From positions 109,877,201 to 109,941,200 of the forward strand of contig CM022300.1 of NCBI GenBank assembly GCA_011799875.1: a DNA stretch of 64,000 bases, written 5' to 3'. The position numbers were made by a program, and so were the translations under genes. The notes under the pieces were generated by a model. It had not been told where the DNA came from. It worked only from the letters and a program-made list of their open reading frames with translations, and did no database searches. Positions 1 to 10,646 of this stretch are shown here, in pieces (positions within the stretch are counted from its first letter, which is position 1; the number at the start of each line of letters is the position of its first letter). The stretch comes from Thinopyrum elongatum (taxonomy: Eukaryota; Streptophyta; Magnoliopsida; Poales; Poaceae).

Positions 1-944
1 GCACTCTTAACATTCGTTGACGATATAGTATTATATGAGTTATGTGAATTGGTGACCGAATGTTGTTCGGAGTCCCGGATGAGATCACGGACATGACCAG
101 GAGCTCCAGAATGGTCCGAAGGTAAAGATTGATATATGGGACGATGCTATTTGGTCACCGGAAAGGTTTCGGAATGTACCGGGTATTCATCGGATCATCG
201 GAAGGGGTTCCGGGAGGCCCCGGGAGGCCTCGGGAGGTTATTGGGCCATATGGGCCAAACAAGGGGAGCACCCCAGCCCACAAGGGGCTGGCGCACCTCA
301 CCTCTAGGCCGCCAGCCATAGGGAAGGAAAAGGGGGAGGGCTAGCCCCTCCTACCTTCCCTCCACATGAGAGAAAGGAAAGGGGGACGGCACCCCTCCTG
401 CCTTCCTCCCCAGCGCCAACAAAGGAAGGGGGGAGCGGCCAGGGCAAGAGCCCAGGGCAGCCGCCGGCCCCCTTGGGGCGCCCTAGGCTCCCTCCCCTCT
501 TCCCCCACCTATATATATGTGAGGAGGGACAGGGGCAACACACACCACGATTCCCAAGCCGTGTGCGGCGCCCCTCTCCCTCTAGTTCGTCCTCGGTCAT
601 ATTTTCGTAGAGCTCGGCGAAGCCCTGTGGAGATAGTTGCATCACCACCATCACCATGCCGTCGTGCTTCCGGAACTCATCTACAACTTCACCCGTCTTG
701 CTGGATCAAGAAGGCGAGGACGTCATCGAGCTGAACATGTGCTGAACACGGAGGTGTCGTATGTTCGGTACTTGATCGGTTGGATGGTGTAGGTGTACGA
801 CTACATCAACCGCGTTGATAAATGCTTTCGCTTAACGGTCTACGAGGGTACATAGACACACCCTCCCCTCTTGTAGCTATGCATCTCCATGGATAGATCT
901 TGCGTGTGCGTAGAATTTTTTTTTCGATGCAACGTTCCCCAACA
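1..944 (+). mobile_element. Copia A 5' LTR, 3' part (BARE/Angela-like)
   Basis: This is the downstream part of an LTR. It aligns along its length with 20615-21553, the 3' LTR of the same element, including the promoter-like box and the terminal CGTTCCCCAACA. About 835 bp of its upstream part should lie before the window. It contains only chance frames in GC-rich sequence. It is followed at once by a primer binding site, which fixes the LTR end at 944. Confidence 0.9.
510..519 (+). promoter_or_regulatory. TATA box of copia A 5' LTR
   Basis: The run TATATATATG follows CCCCCACC, about 430 bp before the LTR end. It is repeated at the equivalent place in the 3' LTR (21114-21123). By analogy with BARE-type LTRs it would be the pol II promoter of the genomic RNA. 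Activity is inferred. Confidence 0.55.
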
Positions 945-959
945 GTGGCATTATGAGCC
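945..959 (+). other. Copia A primer binding site (initiator Met tRNA type)
   Basis: GTGGCATTATGAGCC directly follows the LTR. It resembles the plant initiator-Met tRNA primer site TGGTATCAGAGC, with some mismatches. It marks the junction of LTR and leader. Confidence 0.75.
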
Positions 960-1636
960 AGGTCTATGCGTAGATGATATGCACGAGTATAACATAAAGG
1001 AGTTGTGGGCGGTGATGTTCATACTGCTTACCACCAATGTCTTATTTTGATTCGGTGGTATTGTGGGATGAAGCGGCCCGGACCAACCTTACATGTCCAC
1101 GCACATGAGACCGGTTCCACCGACTGACATGCAACTTGTTTTGCATAAAGGTGGCTGGCGGGTGTCTGTTTCTCCTACTTTAGTTGAATCGAATGTGACT
1201 ACGGCCGGTCCTTGAAGAAGGTTAAAACACCAAATTTGATAATCACCATTGTGGTTTTGCGGAGGTAAGAACGGATCTTGCTAGTTGCCCATACAGCCAC
1301 GTAAAACTTGCAACAACAAAGTAGAGGACGTCTAATTTATTTTTGCAGGGTATGTTGTGATGTGATATGGTCAAGATGTGATGTGATATATGTTGTTGTA
1401 TGAGATGATCATGTTTTGTAATATCGACAACCGGCAGGAGCCTTAGGGTTGTCTTTTAATTATTGTATGACATGCGTGTCAATCATTAAGTGCCATGTAA
1501 TTTCTTTACTTTATCGCTATGCGTTAGCAATAGTTGTAGTAGCAACAGTTGGCGAGACGACTCCGATGCAACGATGGAGATCAAGGTGTCACGCTGATGA
1601 CGATGGAGATCATGCCGATGCTTTGGAGATGGAGAT
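960..1636 (+). other. Copia A 5' leader, first part
   Basis: This is untranslated leader of copia A. It matches 37977-38610 of copia C and, in reverse, the leader of copia B (59839-60240). The leader stops at GAGAT (1632-1636) where the gypsy element is inserted, and resumes at 14637. No gene is seen. Confidence 0.85.
1632..1636. repeat. Left target-site duplication of gypsy element (GAGAT)
   Basis: GAGAT is repeated at 14637-14641. Joining the flanks restores the leader seen uninterrupted in copia C near 38605-38625 (GGAGATCAAAAGC). Confidence 0.93.
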
Positions 1637-4600
1637 TATGACGCCCCCAGCTTAATCGTGCACTAATCATACACGCAAATGCACACAATCTAGCCTAAGG
1701 ACTCACTTGAAGGAATCACAACACAACTCTAAATCATAAATAAAGGCATACAAGCATTATATTACAAGCCAGGGCCTCGAGGGCTCGAATACATAAGCTT
1801 GATGTCAACAAGCATCAGCGGAAGCGTTAGATATCTGAGTACAGATATAAAAGATAAAACAGACAGGCCTTTTCAAGGCATGGCAAAAGAAAACACTAAG
1901 ATCGAAAAGGCACAGGCCTCCTGCCTGGGACCCTCCGATCCTACTCCTGGTTGTCGGCAAGCTCGTAATAGCAGCCACCCTCGGGGTAGAAGTAGTGGAC
2001 GTCGACAGGGGCTTCTGGCTCCGAGGCTCCGTCATCTGGTTGCATCAAACGGATATGAGGAAAAAAGGGAAGCAAGCAACCATGAGTACTCATCCGAAGT
2101 ACTCAGCAAGCAAGGATCTACACTACATATGCAACATTATCAAAGAGAGGTTGTATATGTGGATTGGGCTGCAGAATGCCAGAATAGAGAGAAGGCCTAG
2201 TCCTATCGAAGACTAGCATCTTCAGTGGTCTTGCAGCATTAGAAGAGTGTAGATTAGTACAATATAAAGTAGTAGCAGTATTAAGTATCAACCTCGCCCA
2301 GAGATCCTTCCTCGACTCCCTGCGAGAAAGCAATCCCAGAGCCATACTATTCATTTCTCATCTCAACATTATGTTCTAGTTGTATCGATCGGGATACAAC
2401 TCCGAGCGTCCGTTACCGAGGATCCGACTATGCATAGATTAGTTCTTCCCTGCAGGGGTGCACCAACTTATCCACCACGCTCGCTTAACTCCGGCCGGAC
2501 ACACTTTTCTGGGTCATGCCCGGCCTCGGCCAAATGACACACCGCAGCCCTACCTAAAGCTCAGCAGAGAGGTCCCCGTCGGTCTATATCCTAAGCGCTC
2601 AGGGGTCTTGGGCCATCGCCCTGTGCACTCCGGGTCGTTGCATGCAGGGTGGATACCAGCGCCATCGGCACGATCTGACCCGGCCGCCATGCTGAACTGG
2701 ACATCTGACAGAGCTTTCGGCTGATGCATACGATGCAGAGTGCCCATAACTTTTCCCGCGTGATGGTTAGTGCTATCGGGCCAGAGGCCCACTCGGATCA
2801 AATATCCAAATCGTTAGTGTATTGGTAGAGCGGTAACGAGCAGAGACTCACGATTGATGTGACCCTGTCGCCCCGTCTCGAGGACTTGTGGCAAGGGCTA
2901 AGAATGCCCGGCCACGCCTCGTAATTTTCTCTCGGGTACCCTCCAGGTCAATCTCGACTCCACATTACTCGCGGGTACCCCTCAGGGCCGACCCGATGTC
3001 ATCATGGTTCTGTGTTAAGTCAAAGTAACCGTGTGTCCAAACACCAGGGGGAAACCTGAGGAATCACCCTCGATGGATTCCACCTAATGTAGTCGTGAAG
3101 GTGAACTTAGGAGGAATCACCCTCGAGGTTCACACTTGCGGTGTTGTACGACGGTGCCGTTATCGGGAGTGGTGAAGGAGGAATCACCCTCGATGACCAT
3201 GACCGAATAGCTACTCTACAGAGTTAACATCAGAAGTGCTAAATGAGGTATCACCCTCGGCACTCGATAGTAACGCTGCAGTATCGTACAACTAGGGGGG
3301 TGATGTGCGGTTCCAGGGCCTGGTTGTCGATCATGTTGATCGAGTCATCTGTTAATCCAGGGAGGGCAACTGGGTCAAAGTGGGGTCTCTGGTGGGTCTC
3401 TATCCAGCATTTACTAAGCAGTTTAGGATAATCAGGTAGGTATCAAAAGCAGTTACAAAAACAGGCTATGCATCAGAAATAGAATAAACAGTAGCAGCAG
3501 CAATTTCTAATGCAAGCATAAGAGAGAAAGAATAGGCGATATCGGCATGTTCAAAAGGGGGGTGCTTGCCTGGAAGCTCTGCGGCAATGGTCTAGTCGTC
3601 AGTGGGTCGTCGATCTCTGGAGCTGCGTCGGTCTCGAGGACTACGTCGGTACCGGGATCTACCGAGAGAGAAGAGGGGGAGGAAACAGATAAATACACAG
3701 CAAACATATGCAACACAGAGCATGCTATGCTAACGGGCAGTGCAGGGTTGCCAAAAAGCATGTCTAAGTCATATTAGGATTTAAGTTGGATTTATTAACC
3801 GGTATGTATGCACTATTCATCTATCGAAAACGGGCGAAAAGTTGCGGGTTCACCTCCGTAGAGGGTCCCGACACGAAATCAGATCTCGTTGTTCTGAGCA
3901 ACTTTCATGTATAAAGTTTTTTGATCCGAGCTACAGTTTAAATTCTATGAATTTTCAAAGATTAAATCATTTTCTGGAATTATTTTAAATTAACAGAAAA
4001 GGTTTATTGCGTCAGCATGAGGTCAGCAGGTCAACCGCAGCTGTTTAGGTCAAACCTGACAGCTGGGTCCCACTTGTCAGTGACTCTGGGCTAAACAGAG
4101 TTTAATTAGTCTAAACAGAGGTTATTAGCACGTGGGCCCCACATGTCAGTGTCTATTAGAGTTAACTAATTAAGTTTTAACTAAAAGTGTTTAATTAACT
4201 CAACTAAATGAAGGGGCCCCACTGGTCAGTGACTGTGTTGCACATTCAGCATAGTTGACCGGGGTCAATGGGTCAACTGGGCCCCCTGGGACCCACTGGT
4301 AGTGGCCCAGGGGTGGGCCCCATGTGTGCCACGTCGGTGGCCGGCACCAGAGTTGCGCCGGCGAGCTCTCTGCGGCAGCTGAACGCCGGAGAAGCTCGGA
4401 TTTTCGCTACAGAGTGCCAAATCGCGCGTTCTTGGCCTCGTTCGAACGAGCGGACGACGCCGCGTCGATCTAGGGTGGTCTCGCGGCCGGAGATGCACCG
4501 TGGCGTCGATGGCGAGCACCATGGCGGACGGCCAGAGTCGGGCGGTGGTGGAAACGGGGCAGCAGCGTGTAAATGAGCAGATGGCGAAGCTAGCGAGGCC

Positions 4601-5732
4601 CTACGCGACGGTTGAACTCAACAGACTCGGCCCCATGACCATTTGGTCACCGAAGCATCGCCGGTGACCAACGGGATGGCGGCGCGCTTGGTTACGGTGG
4701 GGGAAGCACGCTAGGGACCGCAAACGACGGCGTGAAAAGAGGGGAAATGTGCAGCAGCTTACAGCGGTCCTGCAGATGTGCAAAGTGGGCTCGGGGGAGG
4801 CTCGAAGCAGATGGTACGGCAGCGGCGATCTCCGGCATCCGAGGAAGAAGACGAGGTCGAGGTGCTCGGTGCAGGGGGTCCTGGCTCCGCCAAGTTTCAC
4901 CGGTCGATGCAACAGTCGACGGCGGAGCAGACGGACACGGGGAGGCGACAAGGGGGTGACGATGGCCGCGGCTAGGACAGGGCCATGGCGACGGTGGCGC
5001 TTGACGGTGGATCTGGAGGAGGAAAGGAAGGGAGAGAGCGGGCGAGACGAGAGGGAGGAGTGACGAGGCGTCCAGGGGGAACGGACGAGGGGAGGTCCTT
5101 ATCCCCTCAGTGTCGGTGGCGTCGGCGTGTCGCCGTTCGACCGGCGTGGCGCGTGGCAGCCACGGGCGTGGTTACACGGTGAGGGAGAGAGAGGGAGGAG
5201 GGAGGAGTGGGCCGGCTTGCTGGGCCTCGGGCACTGTGCACTTAGGCCCAGTGCACAGTGGCCTTTCTCTTTTTCTCCAATTCTTTTCTGTTTTTCTTTT
5301 TCCATCAGACTTTTGCAATACTTTGAGTTGTCAATAGACTTTGTAAAAATGTGAAACTAGATCACATAAATACATTGCATTATTCTGCTCTAACACAAAA
5401 AGTTTGGGCAATTTTGGAATTCATTGGGATTTTCCAAAAATTGAAGAGGCAGTTTGAGTGCTGTTTTGGCACTGTTTTAAATGCTTAGGCCCATTTTGAG
5501 TTGATGATGATGTTATATTCCTTAACAGCAAATTGTTTTGGAATATTTGCTAGAAGGTGAACATTTTTCCAGCAACTTTTGTGCAACTTCAAATTGCACT
5601 TTGGATTTGAATTGATTTCAGAGAGGGGATTTGAATTGAAGTGTTTAAACACTATGATCAAGCATTGCAAATGAAGATGACTTGTCATAATTAACAGATG
5701 ATCACAGTGCTTATTACAACAGGGGTGTTACA
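1637..5732 (-). repeat. Gypsy 3' LTR (about 4.1 kb)
   Basis: It begins TATGACGC (mutated from TGTGACGC in the partner) and ends GTGTTACA. It matches 10647-14636 nearly throughout. One clear difference is a stretch near 2000-2090 that is shortened in the partner (10975-11025). It holds four GAATCACCCTCG-type motifs (3061, 3114, 3181, 3248) and a GC-rich block at 4260-5250. Frames in it (for example 4268-4576 and 4601-4951) are not conserved genes. Confidence 0.92.
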
Positions 5733-5750
5733 ATTCTCCTCCTCTAAAAT
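5733..5750 (-). other. Gypsy polypurine tract
   Basis: On the minus strand this reads ATTTTAGAGGAGGAGAAT, directly before the 3' LTR. It is the expected primer for plus-strand DNA synthesis. Confidence 0.85.
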
Positions 5751-5769
5751 AAATTCTCGTCCCGAGAAT

Positions 5770-6822
5770 TCAAGAGGCAGAAGGAAAGAGGGCGGGGTAT
5801 TCCGCTCGAAGATTATCCTCACGTTCCCAAGTGGCTTCATCTTCAGTATGGTTTGACCATTGCACTTTCAGGAACTTGGTAACCTTCTGACGGGTCTGAC
5901 ATTCAGCTTCATCGAGAATGCGGATCGGATGCTCCTTATAAGATAGATCATCTTGCAATTCGAGCAATTCATGGTCCACTGCTCGGTGCAGAGATTCCTT
6001 GAAGCAACGACGAAGTTGCGACACATGGAATACATCGTGGATATGCGAGAATTGCGGCGGCAACACCAATTTATATGCCACCTGACCACGTCTTGCAACA
6101 ATGCAGAAAGGACCAATGTAACGTGGAGCTAACTTGCCCTTAATTCTGAAGCGGTGAGTACCCTTCATAGGAGTGACACGAAGATAAGCTTGATCACCAG
6201 GTTGATAAGTCAAACCCCATCGTTTGCAATCATAGTTGCTCTTCTGGCGGTCCTGAGCCGCCTTGAGGTTTTCACGGACGATACGAACTTGCTCTTTTGC
6301 GTGTTGGATAATATCCGGGCCAATGAGCGGTCGTTCCCCAGTTTCTGACCAGTTCAGAGGGGTTCGACACTTACTTCCATAAAGTACTTCGAAGGGGGCC
6401 ATTTTCAAGCTGGCTTGATAGCTGTTGTTATATGAGAATTCTGCATAAGGAAGAGATTCTTCCCACTTCTTACCGAATGATATAACACAAGCCCGAAGCA
6501 TGTCTTCGAGAACCTGATTGACTCGCTCGACTTGGCCTTGGGACTGGGGGTGATAAGCTGAACTCCAGGTAATATGAGTTCCCATAGCTTCTTGGAAACT
6601 TTCCCGGAACTTTGAGGTAAAAAGTCTGCCATGGTCCGAACTGATCTCCTTCGGAATACCGTGGAGTGATACAATTCTGGAGATATATAATTCTGCTAAC
6701 TGACTAGCAGTGATCATCTCTTTGACAGGCAGAAAGTGTGCAACCTTAGAAAGTTGGTCGACGACGACAAGAATAGCATCGTGACCCTTCTGTGATTTGG
6801 GAAGGCCAGTAATGAAATCCAT
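5770..6822 (-). pseudogene. Gypsy integrase core and C-terminal chromodomain
   Basis: This 350-codon frame starts in the integrase catalytic core. The triad is visible as D2 (MDFITGLP), D63 (SSDHG, usually SDRG) and E99 (QGQVERVN), with 35 residues between the last two. The C-terminal part carries the family's GPF and HDVFHVSQLR motifs. Residues about 302-350 resemble a chromodomain (ILDEAE, KVQWSN, EATWE), which in chromoviruses directs integration to chromatin. The frame is open but is cut off from its N-terminal zinc finger (6840-6989), which lies in another frame. It is listed as a pseudogene because the polyprotein is broken. Confidence 0.85.
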
Positions 6823-6839
6823 CTGAACCTTATCTCATT

Positions 6840-6989
6840 TCCATAGAGGAATAGGAAGGGGTGCAGAATTCCAGCAGGCTTCTGATGTTCTACTTTAACG
6901 CGACGGCACACATCACATTCAGCAACATGTCGAGCAATATCCTGCTTCATTCTAGACCCCCAGTACCTTTGACGGAGGTCACGATACAT
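6840..6989 (-). pseudogene. Gypsy integrase N-terminal HHCC zinc finger
   Basis: The frame shows [18 protein letters not shown] followed by ECDVCRRVK, the second half of the H2C2 zinc-binding module, then KPAGILHP. These are standard gypsy integrase motifs. It lies in a different frame from both the RNase H part (6947-7546) and the core (5770-6822), so at least two shifts have occurred around 6835 and 6985. Confidence 0.75.
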
Positions 6990-7546
6990 CTTGGTGCTAC
7001 CGGATGAATAGACAATGGTGTGTCATGTGCCTCCTTCATGACCTTGTTAGTCATAAGCTCAAAGCGAGGTACCATAATGCGGTCTCTGAAATACAAGGTT
7101 CCATCTTCAGACAGCGAGAAATCCCTATACTTTTCAAGGTGAAGATCTTTCTTCATCAGATCAACTTCAGCATCTTTAGCTTGCATACTCTTAATAGCCT
7201 TCTCAAGCTCTTCATACAGGAGTGGTTGCTGTAACTGGACCTCAAGTTCACAGCAGTAGGATTTACGGCTCAATGCATCAGCCACTACATTAGCCTTGCC
7301 AGGGGTATAAGAAATACCCAAATCATAGTCCGTAATGGTCTCCATCCATCTTTGCTGACGGAGGTTCAGAGATGGCTGAGTGAACAAGTACTTCAGACTC
7401 TTATGATCCATGTAGATCTCGCAACGATTACCGAGGAGGTAATGTTGCCACAACTTCAATGCATAGATGATAGCAGCTAGTTCTAGATCATGGACAGGGT
7501 AGTTCTCTTCATGAGGACGCAACTGTCGAGAGCCATAAGCAATCAC
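6947..7546 (-). pseudogene. Gypsy RNase H domain
   Basis: This 199-codon frame has [20 protein letters not shown] and [17 protein letters not shown], then [12 protein letters not shown] and [11 protein letters not shown]. These are the RNase H landmarks of Ty3/gypsy elements. It is in the same frame as the RT part upstream (7682-9040), separated only by in-frame stops at 7682-7684 and near 7550. The tail past about 6990 leaves the true frame. Confidence 0.82.
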
Positions 7547-7681
7547 CTTACACTCTTACATTAGGACACAGCCTAAACCTTCACGGGATGCGTCACAATA
7601 AATCACGAAGTCTTTGCGAGAATCTGGAGGAGCAAGTACTGGGGCAGATGTTATCTTGTCTTTGAGTGTTTGAAAACTTTC

Positions 7682-9040
7682 CTAACATTTTTCTGTCCAC
7701 TCAAACTTAACGCCTTTGTGAAGCAGATCAGTCAAAGGCTTAGCGATCTTTGAGAAATTCTCGACAAAGCGACGGCAATAGCTTGCAAGGCCGAGAAAAC
7801 TTCTGACTTGCTTGACATTCTTCGGTGGAGTCCATTCAAGAATTGCCTCAACTCGTTCTGGGTTAACAGCAATGCCATCTTTGGAGATCACGTGGCCGAG
7901 ATATGTCACTTCAGACAACCAGAATTCACATTTAGAATACTTGGCATATAGTTGATGTTCACGCAGCTTTTCCAGTACCAGCCGAAGATGTTCGGCATGT
8001 TCTTCTTCATTCTTGGAATATATAATAATATCATCCAAGTAAACCACGACGAATTTGTCGAGGTAATCCATGAAGATATAGTTCATCAGCTGAGAAAAAG
8101 TTACTGGGGCATTGGTTAATCCGAAAGACATGACAGTGTACTCATAAGAGCCATAACGGGTAACAAAGGCAGTCTTTGGAATATCCTCTTCGCGAACACG
8201 GATCTGATGATAACCCAACCTCAAGTCGAGTTTAGAGAACACTGATGATCCAGCAAGTTGATCATATAGATCATTGATCCGAGGAAGTGGATACTTATTC
8301 TGTATGGTTGCCTGGTTGATAGGACGGTAATCTTGAACCAACCAATTCGTACCATCCTTCTTCTTGACAAAGAGGGAAGGTGCTCCCCAAGCAGAAGAAC
8401 TTGGACGGATAAAGCCTTTGCGGAGTGATTTATCGATTTTCTCCTTAAGCTCAAGGAGTTCATGCGGAGGCATCTTATAAGGACGCTTCGCAATAGGAGT
8501 AGTGCCCGGCTTCAAGTCTATGATGAATTCAACAGCTCTAGCAGGGGGTATTCCTGGAAGTTCTTCTGGAAAGACATCTTGAAAATCACGAACAACTGGA
8601 ACGTTCTCGATGCCTTCAAGAGGTGAAGCATTCAATGCATTCGAAACATATATCTGATTCTTGGCATCCTGGACTATCCGAGCGGAGTAGTTGATCCTCT
8701 GGCCGGAAGGGTGTGTGAGCTGGACCGAGTTGGCGGCACAGTTAATCATAGCCTTATGGGCTTCCAGCCAATCCATACCGAGAATAACATCTATGTTAGA
8801 AGGTCTGAGAGCAATGAGTGAAACAGGGAACATCAATCCTTCAATCCTGATCTGATTGTTGTGACTTATCATCTGAGTTTGCCACCTGGAACGGGGAGTG
8901 CTGATTTCTAAAGGAGTGGGTAATGAGCTCATGGTTAACTCATGCAATTGTGCAAATTGCTGGGACACAAAGGAATGTGATGCACCTGAATCAAAAAGAA
9001 CAGAAGCTTCCACTGAATTAACTAGAAGGGTACCCATCAC
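7682..9040 (-). pseudogene. Gypsy aspartic protease and reverse transcriptase
   Basis: This 452-codon frame holds the protease active site DSGASHSFV near residue 17 and the protease flap region with VILGMDWL. The RT follows: [10 protein letters not shown], the fingers motif [12 protein letters not shown], the catalytic YLDDIIIYS and [19 protein letters not shown]. It ends at a stop (7682-7684) in the conserved segment EWTEKC before the RNase H. The methionine at 9040 is only the start of the open stretch; the native polyprotein reads in from gag upstream. Apart from the terminal stop the RT is intact here, with all catalytic aspartates. Confidence 0.88.
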
Positions 9041-9405
9041 GATTTTAGGGACTCTCGAGCTTCTTCCATTTTGACATGAGTGACCTGGCCCCGAGCTATA
9101 GCAGACGTCCTGGCACTACAGTTTCTGAGACGACGGTTTCGACAGCTCTTCTTGCGACCAATAGGAGGATGTGGTGCAACCTGAGGAGAAGCCGTAGTAT
9201 TAGGCTATCCACCCTGAACCGTTAGCTGTCTTGGCGGCTAAGGCAGACGAGGTGCAACATATGATGGCCTTGGTGTTGGAGCAGGTCAGTGATAAACATT
9301 GTGGGGGATCCAGACTCGACATTTCTGAGCAGGTCGACCCGAAGACGAACCAACATCACGAGTGCACTTGAGAGACTCCTAGTATTTAGTCAGAGCAGTT
9401 TCAAC
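9041..9405 (-). pseudogene. Gypsy gag C-terminal part and gag-protease linker, degraded
   Basis: Between the open gag frame and the protease there is no intact frame. A stretch near 9055-9110 reads ARGQVTHV on the minus strand, as is usual just before the protease in this lineage. The expected CCHC zinc knuckle cannot be recognised and appears lost or eroded. Confidence 0.6.
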
Positions 9406-10032
9406 TCAGAAAGATTGGCTGACAAGCGTTGTGAAGTCTGTGCAATCATGGACAGCAAGTGCGAGGTTTATATCAGTACGCAGTCCTTCACGGAATTTCT
9501 CATGTTTGCGAGCGTCAGTGTAGACGTCATCCGCAGCATAGCGGGATAATTCAAGGAATTTCCTCTGATATTCATCCACAGTCATTGTCCCCTGTATGAG
9601 TTTGCGGAAGTCCCTCTTCTTCTGGTCCATCAGACCTTGAGGAATGTGCCATGCATGGAAAGCTGACTGAAATTCCTTCCAAGTGGTTACAGTTTCAGCA
9701 GGCAACATACCTTTGTGGCTTTCCCACCATTGAGCAGCTGGGCCCTTCAAGTGGAATGTCGCAAAGGAGACGTAATTGTCAGGAGCAACATTAGCTGATT
9801 CCATCTCAAACAGGATGTCTCTGAGCCAGTCATCAGCATCCATAGGATTGGTGGAGTTGCGGAAAATAGACGGGTTGAGGCGCACGAAATCTAGAAGTGA
9901 TATCGGACCAGGCTCCTGACGAGCATCGTTGCATTCCAAACGGTTCACCAAACTCTCGTTGAGCTGACGGCTCAATTCAAACTGCTGCATCATTGCGGTA
10001 ATATAAGGTAGAGGTGGAGGATCGTCAGCCAT
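9406..10032 (-). pseudogene. Gypsy gag (capsid-type domain)
   Basis: This 208-codon frame starts at the first ATG after the leader. It contains the retrotransposon gag signature: a DADDWLRDIL region, FHLKGPAAQWWES, TTWKEFQSAF, and MTVDEYQRKFLELSRYA, followed by RKHEKFREGL. These belong to the conserved capsid-like domain that packages the element RNA. The frame ends early at 9406; homologous gag continues into the degraded region downstream. Confidence 0.85.
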
Positions 10033-10630
10033 CCTGCCAAATCAACAGGTGCAGTTTAGTAATAACAACTGCATGTGTATGGAGTTATTCATGATGTAAC
10101 ACGGGAAATGAACAAGAAGGGCATAAGTTATATGATAGTAGTCGTTAAAGACATACCAATCCATGCACAGAGTTAGATTCAAACGGATAGTACGCGCTCA
10201 GGAACGCTCGCAGCTAGACAAACTAGGCGGCGCGCAGGCACGCGGTGAGGAATACAACAACATGACCTAGCAAAGGCTACATCATGTCGGAGAAAACTGT
10301 TGGAGCGAGGAATCTGAAAGTGAAAACACAGGGTGCCCTCGATAAAAGGATCATGTAAGCAGAACCTGGCCCACAATCTTGAAGAAAGGGGGGTAATTTC
10401 AGAACTCCGGGTGGATGTGATCACGAGAACCTAACATTGGAGTTAGTAAAATTTTAATCCAAAAGGAAGAGAGATCAGAGTCCCAGAGTATAGACGAGGA
10501 ATAAAAAATCCTAATACCACCCAATTGAGACGTGGGCCCGTAAGCCACACAGCCAAGTTAGTAAATCAGTTTTCATAGACTAGACTCAACTTCGGCCAAG
10601 GAATTGGAAAGGGGAATCCTACAGGCAGTC
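10033..10630 (-). other. Gypsy 5' leader
   Basis: This is leader between the primer site and the gag start. Only short chance frames are present (for example 10179-10424). No regulatory element is recognised. Confidence 0.75.
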
Positions 10631-10644
10631 GGCTCTAATACCAA
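10631..10644 (-). other. Gypsy primer binding site (Met tRNA type)
   Basis: On the minus strand this reads TTGGTATTAGAGCC, one mismatch from the initiator-Met tRNA site TGGTATCAGAGCC. It is two bases from the LTR, which fixes the element's direction. Confidence 0.9.
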
Positions 10645-10646
10645 CA

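Noticed and set aside
304..734. Overlapping 117- and 122-codon frames on both strands
   Set aside because: They lie in GC-rich LTR sequence of copia A; the equivalent part of the 3' LTR (20908-21339) keeps them only by nucleotide similarity and breaks them by indels.
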